Of a DNA stretch of 64,000 nt, positions 1 through 11,660 are shown in pieces. A model generated the notes under the pieces. It saw only the letters and a list, made by a program, of their open reading frames with translations. It was not told where the DNA came from and searched no databases. How positions within the stretch are numbered: position 1 is the stretch's first letter; each line of letters starts with the position of its first letter. A program made the position numbers and the translations under genes. Source of the stretch: Halichondria panicea (lineage: Eukaryota; Porifera; Demospongiae; Suberitida; Halichondriidae); the NCBI RefSeq assembly GCF_963675165.1, contig NC_087389.1, positions 3,470,830-3,534,829 of the forward strand. The letters are read 5' to 3'.

Positions 1-52
1 GAAGCAGTATTTTAGTTGCAGTGTACAAGTACACACTGGACTATAGATTTAG

Positions 53-480
53 AGGATCATGGTCAGGGGGGGGGGGGGGCGGACAAAGGTGAACCGTTAC
101 GTAACAAAATTAAATTCTTAGCCTCATTCCAAACCGATTCTTCTTCAATAGAGCATTTTTGCGGTAAAATCTGTCTGGAAAGCAAGCCTCTGTACCACAA
201 CTGAAGCTATCCTTGAGATTGTAAGCTGTTCCAATAGGTTTGCGAGCTGGTACTAGTCACACAGACTGAATGTCTGGAGCTAAGAGAGATTCTGCTATTG
301 ATGACTCTCATCAACTTGTAGCATCACAAAACAAGTAGGCCGGTCGGGGCCAAGGTACAGGTGTACTTCAAATAATTCTACATAAAACTAGGAAGCTACA
401 CTCCTACTTTAAGATTTGCCTGACTGAGCAATATTTGTGCTCGCGTGATGTTGTCCGCCCCCCCCCCCCCTGGATCATGG
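53..480. repeat. Foldback element with poly-G arms
   Basis: Two arms (54-86 and 451-479) are inverted copies: each has GGATCATGG, then a G (or C) run of 12 or more, then CGGACAA. The interior has no ORF worth calling. It looks like a MITE or foldback transposon and lies upstream of the MFSD4-like gene. Homopolymer length may be imprecise. Confidence 0.7.
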
Positions 481-997
481 CAATGGCACCGTACCCGATG
501 TGGAAACGCCCTAAAAACTATACGGCGTTAGCTATTAAACCGTAACTACTTCCTTGCTACACTTTAATACACCAGGGTAAAATCCACATCTGGTGACCAC
601 CAATTTATCTGACATGTAGGTAATAATAATATATTTGGCCAGCCAACACGTATCTGTACCTAGATTTTAATACACATGTACACACATAGACTCTACACAT
701 TCTTATAAGGAAATCTCAATAGATTGACACACACTCACTTTCGAAGTTAGAGTCGAGGCGAGTATAAAGTAAGAACCGAAACGATTAGTTCGAGTGTAGC
801 CTAGCCGAGTTGAGTGTAGCAATCTTTCAGTTGGTATGTACTTGTAAATAAATCACATGCAAGCGCAATCACACACCATTTTCGGTGACTTCAGATGTTG
901 GGCGTGGTCGATTCTAAGCTTTTGTGCTTGTAATGTCTCTAGACATTGTGATCTTTACCATCCTTGTGTACGTGTATGTACATGTCAGTGACAAAAA
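481..997. other. Upstream region of MFSD4-like gene, no gene seen
   Basis: A+T-rich sequence between the foldback element and the first coding exon of the carrier. It should contain the promoter and 5' UTR, but I see no convincing TATA box or recognised repeat. Confidence 0.4.
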
Positions 998-3900
998 ATG
1001 TTGAAAATCAAGCTGGGATCTCTCAAGAAAGCATGCAAGCCACGGTCTCTCTTCATTAGAGCTAAGAATTGTGACGTTCACTTGTATGCAGTTACTTTCT
1101 GGGCATGTCTCAGCTTTATTGGATTGGTTAGTCTATAGTCGAGCTAGTCCAAGCATTTGTATCCACATCCCTCCCTAGGCCCTATACTGGAAACCACTCC
1201 CCTTCTCTCGGGAGAAAGGGACTGGCAAGCTGCCGTGTTGAGAGTTGTCCCAGTGCGTGAAGAATATCACGCTGCCATAAGAGTGTAAACGTCACAAATA
1301 GTCGTGTGCCACCGCCCACACACTAACTATCACTGCACAAAATATTATCGGATAAAGTACATCACTGGCGGTCTGTTATCGAGGCTGAAATAATATCACC
1401 CATGCATTACGTTTGTTCTACAATGGGACAACTCTCAACATGGCAACTTGCCAGTCCCCAGACCCCAGAGCGAAGGGAGTGGTTTCCAGTCTAATCCCTC
1501 CCCACCTATTAAATATATCTACTCAGGCCCCAACGTAGTTGCCTCTGGTTGCCCGTATAACATTCAACATAAACCCTTGCCATGCGCTACAAATCTTGCA
1601 ATCATGCACAATTATGCGTGCACTGACGCAGTATCATTCCCCCATGTTCAGGGTGCAGCTCTGCTGGTGTTTGGCCCCACTTTACTGGACTTTGCTGATC
1701 ATTTGGGAGTGGGGATTGATGTACTGGTAATCATGTTCACATGTCGGGCCATAGGGGGTGCAGTCGGCAGTGTGGTGACGGGTATCGTCATGGACAAGTT
1801 AGAGCAGTACTCTTTCACTATCCTGTGTGTGATCTACGTTTGCTGCATTGCTAGTAAGTACAGTATAATAAATTATGTGGATTTTGAGAACATTAATTTT
1901 GTTTTGATTTGTTATGTATGTTATAGACAGTGTTCCTTTAAAGTATCACTTTCAATGCGCAATAAAGTGGTTGTTTGTTGGTGACTGACTTGTGATGCGA
2001 ATGTACTAAGTGTATACCGTATAGCTGTATTGTGTATGGTGGAAATGTTCATATTAATTATAGAGTATTACCCGTTAAAAGTGTGAAGTTAGTATGTTCT
2101 ACGTCACCATTCTGAGCTGTACAAATATTTAGAATACGGAATAACGCAAATTCCTGCTATTAAGTACCGTATAGAGGGTATATTTCGAGGGTATAAATGT
2201 TCGTGGTTTTCGCGGATTAGGCATGAACCGCAAACATTTATAACCGCGAATTTAATATTCCATGCATGCATGCTGCAAAAAATGCACTATTCCACGAAAA
2301 TTAAATCCGCAAAAACTTTTCTAAAGGCACATCCGCGAAAATTTATACCCTCGAAATATACCCGCTATACGGTAGTATACCTATAATTATAGTATGTACT
2401 GCAATAGACCAGGAGGCTACACAGCCTATCATCACTGCCCCTCCCATGCAGCCACAGTGGCCATTCCTTTCTCAGTCCACATTGCCATGCTGGGTGTCAT
2501 CATGGCACTCAATGGTGTCGCCATGGGATCCATTGATAACGGTTAGCATAATTATACCATTGATAGTATAATTGTACCATTTCAAGTTGTTGTCTTTCTC
2601 ATGTACCACATTATAAACATACCAGTGCCTAATTTTAAACTTGTGTACAAACCTTAAATTATAGTTATACATTAGTTACAGCAACATTCACCTATCTTTG
2701 AATGTATATATCTTGGAAATTTAGACGTACATGTACTACATAACTATTCTATTCTCTAGGTACCCATGCGGTTCTGATCAAGCTATGGAGAGACAAGGCT
2801 GGACCGTGCATGCAGGTACTCCACTTCTGTTTTGCGTTTGGAGCTTTTATTGCCCCTCTTGTTGCCAAAACTTTTGTGACTGAACAAAGTGAAGACCTTC
2901 TTGCCGTAAATGCAACTGATTATAATGTGTCATTTTCTTGTGAGGATACTTTGAATGGTACACTTTCCAGCGATAAAACTATTGATCTGTTAATGCTGGA
3001 TGAAATTAAGGTGAATGATATCTCTAGCTGCATGGACAAAATCCACAGTACATGCCAAAATTTAACAGCTTCCTCTGTGATAACGGTATCTAACAACTGC
3101 ACACTAATTTATGGAGATGATGGTTTTACTTCGAATTTTGCTTGGGCTTATTGGATTGCAAGTACTTTGTTTGTGCCTTCCCTGATCGCATTCATTTACT
3201 TTGCTATTTCTAAAGAGTTCAGTAAGAAATGCAGCAAACGAAATGAAGTCGAGATCTCAGAAGAGGACGAAGAGGCCAAGAAAAATAAGAGCAATACATC
3301 GAGCAAGCAAGCTGCTTGGTTCCTCATCATTATGTTCACACTATTGTTCATCTTTATGTTTCTATACGTGGGACTTGAGGTGGCTTATGGCAGTCTCATC
3401 TTCACTGTAGCTGTTAAAGGAGAGCTGGGCTTCTCTAAATCCGATGCTGCTGTTCTGACTGCACTATTCTGGGGAACGTTCGCCTTCGCTCGTCTGTTTT
3501 CGGTCCTACTAGCGGTGCTCAAAGTTCGATCTTCAGTGATGATCGCTTGCAATCTAAGTGGCAGTTTCCTTGCCTCTCTGATATTGGTATTCTATCCGCA
3601 TGATCCCATTGCAGTTTGGATAGGGTCTGGCGTGTTAGGGGCCAGTTATGCTTCAATCTACCCGACCACTATGACATGGATGAGTGAGAATACTGAAGCG
3701 TCAGGCAAGGCCACCTCAGTACTAGTTGCAGCTGGTACTCTCGGCGACATCTCAATACCATCAATTGTAGGTGTTGTCATAGCAAAAGTTTCCAAAGACT
3801 CACTACTGTACATCACATTCGGAGGGATTCTAATTTCAGTCCTGGTAGTTGCCGTTTTGTTCCTAGTAACATGCTTGTATAATCGATCAAGAAGAAAGGG

Positions 3901-4045
3901 TGTAACAACTAATACAGTAGTTAAGTACGAGAAACTGAATGAAGAAACTAAAGACTGTAATTTGTCGGAAAACTGTAATGATTCTAATGTTGATGTAGAC
4001 TCCTCAACAGCAGAACAAACCTTAATATCTGCCTCTGAGAATTAG
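998..4045 (+). CDS. MFSD4/NaGLT1-like MFS transporter
   Basis: Four exons, 998-1126, 1652-1853, 2413-2541 and 2760-4045, join in phase to give 581 aa. Exon 2 carries the N-terminal MFS motif GPTLLDFADHLGVG and an acidic-basic loop (MDKLEQY). Exon 3 and the start of exon 4 carry the MFSD4 signature around GVAMGSIDNGTHAVLIKLW and CMQVLHFCFAFGAFIAPL, like the NaGLT1 pattern GxLDTGGNxxxLxLWG...QxLHFxFAxGAFIAPLxA. A long extracellular loop follows, with several N-glycosylation sequons (NAT, NVS, NGT, NLT, NCT), then the C-terminal helices and a hydrophilic acidic tail. The family moves solutes, possibly sugars, across membranes; the substrate here is unknown. The start at 998 is inferred from the exon that supplies helix 1. 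Introns 1 and 2 hold MITEs. Confidence 0.85.
1175..1503. repeat. MITE in intron 1 of the MFSD4-like gene
   Basis: Arms 1189-1251 and 1424-1487 are imperfect inverted copies (GGAAACCACTCC... against ...GGAGTGGTTTCC) of about 62 bp. The interior is about 170 bp with no coding content. It ends about 150 bp before exon 2. Confidence 0.75.
2165..2374. repeat. MITE, TACCGTATAGCGGG family
   Basis: Terminal inverted repeats of about 34 bp begin TACCGTATAGAGGGTATA and end TATACCCGCTATACGGTA. Inner repeats on TTCGCGGAT/ATCCGCGAA make it a near-complete hairpin. It lies in intron 2 of the MFSD4-like gene. Relatives in the window are at 4180, 36086, 46144, 48228 and 57389. Confidence 0.85.
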
Positions 4046-4179
4046 TTGTACATAACTGTTGAGTATATATAATTATTACCTTTTTTTACGATGTTATGTG
4101 TTATTATTTTCAATTAATAATTATAGTAAATAACACCCAACATAATAGACGTCTATACAGTCATGTACATGTATAGAAA

Positions 4180-4364
4180 GGTACCATATGGCGGGTTATT
4201 TTCGTATGATGGAAATGTTCATAATTATACTTTAATTGTTGTAGTGCATCATACGAAAATTAAAACTACAAAATTACTCTACTGCAACATGTACATTCAA
4301 CGTAACTATCCTGAGCTGTACGATTATACGAAAATTTGCATCAACGAAAATTACCTGCTATAAA
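4180..4364. repeat. MITE, diverged TACCGTATAGCGGG family
   Basis: Begins GGTACCATATGGCGGGTTAT and ends with the complementary AATTACCTGCTAT. It sits between the 3' ends of two convergent genes (MFSD4-like plus strand, BTBD9-like minus strand). Confidence 0.6.
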
Positions 4365-4506
4365 TGTGGACTAGAAATAATTACCGACATAACTATTAAA
4401 CAAATCCTCTTCAAAAAATTAAAGGTGCATGTACATGTGCATGTAGGAAACTCTCAAAATTAAGTACGTACGTTATGTACATCATGCTAATTAATAAATC
4501 TACGAG

Positions 4507-7500
4507 TTATAGATCTACTTGTAATAATTGGCACTGAATGGCACTAACAGAGTACAGGCTAGTTGGCACCGAGGAAGAATCAGACCCTAGTTGTGATGGT
4601 CTTCTCTTGACATTGGTGATATGTACCAGAATGTACGAGACAGTTTGTTGTTCAAAATCCACACATACTTCATGCCTGGGTGTGAAAACGTACAATCATG
4701 ATAATTTAATATAATCCACGTACATGTACATGTACAAGTTAAGATACATGTACATGATGTAAAAGCTACTTATTGAAGTGCCCTAACTCGGGCTAGTCTA
4801 TTTGATATTCACTTGAAGCTAGGAGACTCACGCTCTATACTGTAAGTAGGTACAGTTGACGTGAATATAATATTGTATGTAAAGATTGATCAATCTCACC
4901 CCAGGCTGGTGCTTAGAACCACTCCAGCTGTCTCGAAGCTAGAGTACTCCCACTTCAAGCTGGTAGACACCTGCACATCTCCACCGACAAAATCTCCTGG
5001 CATGCCCTGAATCATGAGCCTATAGAGTCATTATTACAAGGTAACTGTAGAGGCTAGCAATACAGTCATGTAGCCACTTTAGTAAATATGTACAGGCTTA
5101 CAACTTTTTCTAGAACCTATAGGTGGTAATACAGCAGGTGATTCAACAAATTTATTGCTGTTTCACCGTTACCTTCTTTAGGCGTACATGTAGCTATTGC
5201 ATGGGTGATAGATCGCATGCGCTTCAAATTACCTTGAATATGGGTAATCGTACTACAAACGTAAAACCTTAGTAAACTATACTGTAAATTAGTCCGTTTA
5301 TTAAGAATATGTTCCGTAATACTTTATCTCCATGACTGAGCTGTGGCTTATGCCATCCATTGCGTTGGTCTAGAAGGCTTAAACACTAGTTTTAAGACAG
5401 AAGAGACTTTCATCTACGTCTACGATGGTCCTATAGCCGGGTTGTCTTTGCAAGTAGCAGTTGAGGCACCACACACTTCCCATAGCCTGTACAGGCCCAA
5501 GGTAAGACATCCTGACCATACAACCGTTATGGAGGTAGATGAGAGCCTCTTTTGGCTTCAGACTAGTGTAAAAGCCTTCAGCTAAGCTGATGTAAAATAG
5601 ATGAGAGAAGAAAAAAGGGGATTCCTCAGATTCTGGAGAATAAACTAACACATGCGCACTATCACCACTATCACCACTATCACCATGCAATAGGTACCAG
5701 GCCGTATTTTAATCGGTCTGGAATCGAGGCTAGTGTACATGCAAGTACACATATACAATGATTTGTATAGCCAAAAAGGTAGACTAAGTGCTTGCCTTAA
5801 ATGTGTAATTGATACAGGTGTGTCTAGAACCATTGCCATAACGACCACATTGGGGCTTTGTGGGTGACCAGGAGGCAGCTCAGAAGCTTGGAAATACTGA
5901 AGTGGCCTCAAAGCTAGAGGACCTATGTATACGTGAATGGTACAGTAAATAGCATTAAGTTTGCAGTATATCGGGTGGAATGCGAGGTTCTTTCGATTGT
6001 GAATTGCGAGTTTTCACATAGATTGAAAACGAAAGACACACAAAGAGTGAGCACGCGCATGAAATTTCAGTTAACACTCACCAACAACCCCTCCTTGAAG
6101 GAAATCGAACGGCTTGGCAGCGTCCTCAAGAGAGCAGCTGATAAACTTGAACCTCAAACGCTTGTCACATGAAACCAGCATAAAATCAATATACCTATAA
6201 TTATAAAATGTGTGCTAGCTTATATAAACGTTACTACAGTGAACAGGAAAGTACGCAAGCACACAGCACAGTCATACATAGTGTAAACAAGCATACGTCG
6301 TGTATGTATATATCATACGAAATCAATATGTATTGTGGCGGCAGCTGTAGGGTATAGAAGTCCTTGGTCAGGTATCAACGTATCAACGTACATAGTATTT
6401 TGTACAAAATAAGATATTAAACTGCTAGCTATACTCACTTGATTGCCTGAGTAGGGAAGCGAAGTGTTTGATTGAAGTAGCAATCCAGGCCGGTAAAATC
6501 AAACAGAGTCTCCCAAGTCTCCCTGTCCTTAGATATCCGAATCTTGTAATTAAATCGCCACTGGATCAATGGATTATCCGCTGGACCAAGAGTCACTGGT
6601 AAGCTGTTGGATTGTTTCTCAGGAAACGCCGATATTCTGATAGTATTGACTAAGTGAACATCACTGAATTCAACCATTTTTGAAGGGGGAGAGGTGACTT
6701 TAGGTGTGTTAGAAAAGGGGAGGTTTGATCGCCTTTGGACAAATGATCCCAAATTACGTGATCGAGCTGATCCTAACGGCTGAGAAAGTGAAGGTGGTGT
6801 AAACAGACCACTGCCAAACAAGGCTGGTGGAGAGCTGCCCTCCTCTTGTGGGTCTAACATACACTGTGGAGCATCCATCTCAACAATTCCATCGATGATC
6901 CTAGGAGGGCCGATCTTTCGTGAATACTCAACACTTCCAGAGCTTGCAAACCTTGCTAATTCGAATAGGTTTCTTCCAATCTCTACAAAATGAAGTGAGA
7001 ATGTGCGAATCAAATGCAGATCAGAACAAATTTTATAGCATAATATGGATTCAAGTTGTCTTAATAGCAGTACAATAAAGGATGACAAACCTTTCCTCCC
7101 TCTAGGCCTCCGGTTCTGAAACTCAGGCTTGATTTGAATCCGTAAGGCAGTTGTAATTTCAGACTGATCGAATATTTTTGCTGGCTCGATGGTTGTGAAA
7201 AGCTCTTTTGCTGGTATTTCACTCAGTCTGACACAGTCCAGAGCATGTTCGCAATCTTCTTTGTTCAGAGAGTTGTGCTCTCTCCAACGCAGAAAAGCCT
7301 CATAGATTCTCATTTCAGGCACAAGGAAAGTATCCCTCGATATTATTAGCTGCAAACTGGACGATGTGAGTGTGGATAAATCATCACAATTGAGGATATC
7401 TTCTGCTTTCTTGTCAATAAGACACAGACACGTATCCAAGAGATGCTTTACTTGATAGAGGTCAGCGTAAGCAAGGAACGTGAGAACGTTGTCCAGTGTT

Positions 7501-9024
7501 ACCATAGAGGCCAAATTGTGCCCCAGATAATCTTTGAGAGTGGTGAAACCAAACCTGTCAGCTAATGCAAGGACATCAAGGACGTCCTACACGGAGTAAA
7601 ACCTATGTATAATGCAAAGGTTCGGATATAGTTTAGGTTCAGCTACTATATGGTCTTACCTCCAAGTAAAATTACTTATGCCAGTTTTCAATAGGCAAAC
7701 TGTTGATCAAACACATACAGCCATTATGGTAATTTCTTTAGTAGGGAAGCATTCATAAAGGCTTAACTTTCAGTTTGTCAGTGTAGGCAAGGACTTTATA
7801 TTATACTTCTACAAACTATACGTGCATATGCATACCTGTTTCAAGATGTGCAGCTCCCCAGTGTAGACATATTCAACGAGAGAGACAAACAGCCGTGGTT
7901 GAGAGATATCAAGAAGAGCTATCTCATCACTGTCAGCCTCCAACATCTCTCCAAACAGCAGGCTTTGGAAGTAGCAGGACTGACAAGCAAGGATGGCACG
8001 GTGAGCATTCACACGTTTTCTCTCAGTCCCGACTAGGAATGTGACATCAGCGTGCTTCTGGTCTCTCCATAGACTGATGACCTGGTTGTGAGCATGGTCT
8101 TTGAGGTCCACGTGCACTGTACGAATGTGAGATAAGGACAATTTAGTAGTGGAGATAATGTTAATCCCCTTTATCGGCCTACCTACGTATATTTATATCA
8201 TGCAATCTTAATTAGCAAGGCTTACACTCAAAGTTCGGAGGCTGCTCACCACCTGTTTTCTCATCGACTACGGAGTTTTGGCGATATTTGCACTGATGTC
8301 TGGTTGCACTCATTTCGCTTACAAGAGGCAAATCACCTTGGGTGATAGATGCACTTTCTGTTGCTACCGGCGACACTGTTTGTAATGGACCAACATCCAA
8401 GCTCACTGATGGTGACTGAAACAGTCTATTTGCAGTCGTGTTCGAAAAAGATTGACAGGATGGCTGAAGGCTTCTAGGTAGTTGTGAAGACATGAAATCA
8501 AGTGATGGAAGATGAGCAAAGGGGTTTGATTGCACCAATAGATCTGAGACACTTGCTAAGCCATGTTGAGAAGGACTGCTCACTGGGAGAGAAATAGATT
8601 GACCAATACATTGCTCACTGTTTGTTCTCCAGTATGTTCTATTCAGCTCCAAAAGTAGCTCAACGTGACCTTGAACAACTCCACTACAAAACATCAACTC
8701 ATCAAAGCCTGGCACCTCTTGATCACTAGCAACACTCTGGACACATCTGCACAAAGCATCTTGAAAGACAGAGAAATGAGAATGTAACGTGTTCATTCCA
8801 GGAAAAACGCCATCTTCTTGGTGTACATTTGGGAAAGAAAGTTGGGATAATTCTGTATACTTATCACCGAGAAGGCTGCCCTGAGTTGGTTGTGAAATAG
8901 ATCTATGATTGTTGCGAATATCAGAGATCTGACGAATACTCTTCACAAGACGCACCAAGCTGTTCATTTTGTCCACAAAGGTCACAGATAACTGGTGAGG
9001 CCCAGGCTGTGTATTGCTTGCCAT
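4507..9024 (-). CDS. BTB-BACK-discoidin protein, BTBD9-like
   Basis: Six exons (high to low: 8226-9024, 7836-8116, 7091-7586, 6439-6982, 4900-5019, 4507-4675) join in phase to about 802 aa. Residues 1-266 are a Ser/Gln-rich N-terminal region with no recognised domain. Next comes a BTB domain (HADVTFLVG, VNAHRAILACQS, VEYVYTGEL), a BACK domain (DVLDVLALADRFGF through RLSEIPAKELFTTIEP) and one F5/8 type C-like region (LARFASSG, RIIDGI, WRFNYKIRISKDRETWETLF, TQAIKLMIQG). BTBD9 proteins normally have two discoidin-like repeats and no such N-terminal extension. BTB proteins of this kind act as Cullin-3 substrate adaptors; that role is inferred. The last two exons rest on phase and weaker similarity. 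Confidence 0.8.
5193..5732. repeat. MULE-type MITE, copy 1
   Basis: About 540 bp, near-identical over most of its length to 34839-35427, in the same orientation. The right arm ends GGTCTGGAATCGAGGCTA; the left arm has lost its outer part and starts TAG then CTATTGCATGGG. Flanks GCGTACATG and GTGTACATG look like a 9-bp target duplication with one mismatch. A 12-bp CACTATCACCAC unit is repeated near 5655-5685. It lies in intron 4 of the BTBD9-like gene. Confidence 0.8.
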
Positions 9025-9566
9025 TCTCTGTGAAGATGATCTGGAACGCGTAAAAATTACTGTCTCCCCTTTCTCTGCCTGTCACTCACTGTCTCTCACC
9101 GGCACCAGGGGACAGGCCGGGTGCTCTGTCCAAAGATATAGCTTTGCTCCTCAGCTCAGACCTCCTCTGATATGTTAGCCTCGATCCCAGGCCGCACTAG
9201 ATCTACTATCATGGCATTTTTTTAGCATTTTTGAGGGGAGGGGCTGGCCTGCTGATTGGCATTAGCCCCGAAGAGAACCACTCTCTGGCCTCGAACCCAG
9301 CACTAGTATAGTATTACATATATAATAGTAAAGTGAACTGCTGGGGCAAAATCTAGAGAACTAGGATCTTTCTCTCTTCCCCCTCCCCCCTCTGAGAAAA
9401 GGTCTGGCCCCCAGGCTAGGGAACTGGTAGGCATTGACTGTACTATACTATGGCATAATCAAACAAGGAAGCTCTAGTGGTTTATTCTATATCTCTGTGT
9501 ACTTGTCTTGGAGCCTACACAACAGGATATGGGGTAGGGTGAGTCAATATTTAAATCATTATCTAT
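9025..9566. other. Upstream region of BTBD9-like gene
   Basis: No coding content recognised. It contains a short stretch with the AGCCTCGATCCCAGGCCG terminal motif of the MULE-type family (about 9178-9197) and a degenerate partner near 9292-9305, so at least part is old transposon. The promoter of the minus-strand gene should lie at its low-coordinate end. Confidence 0.4.
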
Positions 9567-9645
9567 GATTAGTCTCGCGGACCCAGACCCTGAGAAAGAG
9601 ATATATCGATATATATATCGGCTGGTCGATCCACGAGACTAATCT
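9567..9645. repeat. Short foldback repeat
   Basis: GATTAGTCTCG and CGAGACTAATC face each other across about 55 bp that includes an AT palindrome (ATATATCGATATATAT). Related AGTCTCATG and CATGAGACTAAT ends occur at 52684-52743. Confidence 0.55.
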
Positions 9646-9792
9646 ATGGATATATGTATGGGATTATTAACGTGAGGCCTGCCGCGGCGCAGTGCTGTGG
9701 GTTATAGTAGTCGCTCAGTGTGTTTATGTGTGTGTGTGTATATGTATTCTGAGTCTACTCGTACTCACCTAGATACCATAGCGCTGACCTTG

Positions 9793-10069
9793 TTACCGTA
9801 AGCTAGACCTCTAAGGCACTTTTAAAATAATTACGAAGCCAGAGGTCGCTTCTTTTGGAGGTTGAAGGAGGTTAAAAAATTATGTTGAAGACCTGATGTA
9901 GCTCTAATTGGAGGTAGCTCTACTCAGTCTACTTGCCTCGATTTATAGCCGCTTAAAAACGTGTATTTTCCAGAATCAGCTATCACTACTTTTAGAGGTC
10001 AGAAAATTACGTAAGCTCGAGGGTTGTCGCATATTTGGAGGGTCGCCTTAATTAGAGGTCTTACGGTAT
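9793..10069. repeat. MITE with TACCGTAAG...AGACCTCT ends
   Basis: Left end TACCGTAAGCTAGACCTCT and right end AGAGGTCTTACGGTA are inverted copies. The interior is A+T rich with further copies of the AGAGGT motif. No ORF. Confidence 0.65.
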
Positions 10070-10112
10070 TTCAAATAAATTTATAACGCCTACAAAAACT
10101 AAAGAGCAAACC

Positions 10113-11608
10113 ATAGATAGTAAAGGAAAGGGATTGGAAACGCATTACGTCATACGGCTCAATCCTACTGACTGATCTTAGCCTCGATTACAGGCCCATC
10201 ATTGCGGCGTGAAATTGAGGCCACATAGATATCAGAGCATAATTATGAGTGTATCTCAAGCTCGAGCTCTAAGCTCATACTGTGGACAGTGTAGTTAAAG
10301 GACATGGGCTTCATGATGGCATCCATATCAGTAAAAAAAGCTATCATAAAATATAATTATACATGTATATGCAAAAATAAAGACGTATGTATACTTAATA
10401 ATGAGGTGACAGGTGAGGTTACTACGTGTCTTATGGAGTTGAATTCATGTTGAATTCATGTCTTCCTAGATGCTTTTGTTGTGTTGAGAGAGGGTAGGTT
10501 CTGGTTGAGGATGACTTAAATTTTTCTTACGAGATTTTTTGCTTCACATCCTAAAAAAGTCAGCTTATTTTATAAATCACATTAAAAAACATGTACTGTA
10601 TTTACTTGATTAAACGTCCTCCTTGAATAAACGCCCAGGGTAAAAGCTCTGTCTTTGTCAATAAACGCCCATCTTAAATAATCGCCCATGTATGGGGCGT
10701 GGCACTGTGGGTGGAGCTGAAATAGCACATGGAACCCTGTTGCAAGCATGGCAGCATAGAATAATAATACTTTTTATGATGCATCGATGGCAGAGAGAGA
10801 GATACTGACACGGGCACTCCTAAGACTTAAATTTAAGCTGAGAATAGATTTAAGCTGAGACAGCAGCCCAAGAAGAGCACATTAACTGCTGCTGTGCAGC
10901 TGAGTTTTGAGTAGACATAACAATAAACGCCCTCCTGGATTAAACGCCCTCCTCGTTTAAACGCCCCCTCTAAAGACTTCGATCTGAAATAAACGCCCGG
11001 GCGTTTAATAAGTAAATACGGTATATAAAAGTTGTTGTAAATCAAGAGTGGGTGTCCTGATCACTCCAAAATCGTTTGCTTGCTAGCATGAGTACTATAA
11101 CATACAAAACAACCAAAAATAATCTGCCAAAGAGAAAAGGTGCCCACAAAATTGTCACTACAACGACAATAATTTTGAGTATAATCCATGTAACATGCCT
11201 CTTATATCACATACCACCTTATAGCTCAATTATGCCAGAAAAAGATTCTTTCGTGCAATCAATCCTGGCTACCTCTTATTAAGTAATAAAGCACCTGCAA
11301 ACAACTAACCCTAGCTTTCAAGATAGAAAAACACTTTTTTGGGTACAATACACCATCCAACTTCATGGTACCACTACCATTGGAAAGCTTATGTTTTTGT
11401 GTACCCAAACAGCTCACTTGATTGGCTTGAACTCTGAAAGAATGATCTTGAGGTCCAAAAATATAGCTTAAAAAACAGCAAATGACCTCTGGACTAGCAA
11501 TGAATAACTAGCAATGAATAACATTAAAAATCGTAAGTAGCATTGCATGTACCATCCAGGCTCTATTGAAAACATTGGTGCACGTGATGCGTTTCCAATC
11601 CCTTTCAC
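10113..11608. repeat. Inverted pair on GGATTGGAAACGC motif
   Basis: CATAGATAGTAAAGG...GGATTGGAAACGCATTACGT (10113-10160) is inverted at 11565-11608 (GATGCGTTTCCAATCCC...CTATCTATG). The same motifs bound 26040-27670. It may be one transposon enclosing the MITE at 10597, or two unrelated ends. It lies just upstream of the first recognised GLUT-like exon. Confidence 0.45.
10597..11024. repeat. MITE, GATTAAACGCCC family, copy 1
   Basis: Starts TATTTACTTGATTAAACG and ends GGGCGTTTAATAAGTAAATA. The internal motif AATAAACGCCC recurs in both orientations. A second copy lies at 12100-12512 in the same orientation. This copy is itself inside a larger inverted pair (10113-10156 and 11565-11608). Confidence 0.8.
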
Positions 11609-11660
11609 TATCTATGAGCGAACCAAAATATAATAATTATACATGTATATTTTTTTATAG

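Noticed and set aside
1448-1651. Open frame extending the MFSD4-like exon 2 upstream
   Set aside because: It overlaps a MITE arm and has no similarity. A perfect acceptor at 1650-1651 and a better upstream first exon (998-1126) explain the N-terminus.
5343-5911. Several 80-100 residue frames on both strands
   Set aside because: They lie inside a MITE that recurs at 34839-35427 with different frames intact, so they are chance.
6071-6152. Alternative last exon for the BTBD9-like gene
   Set aside because: It fits the phase and gives a stop, but the protein lacks discoidin-like similarity. The pair at 4900-5019 and 4507-4675 fits phase and pattern better.
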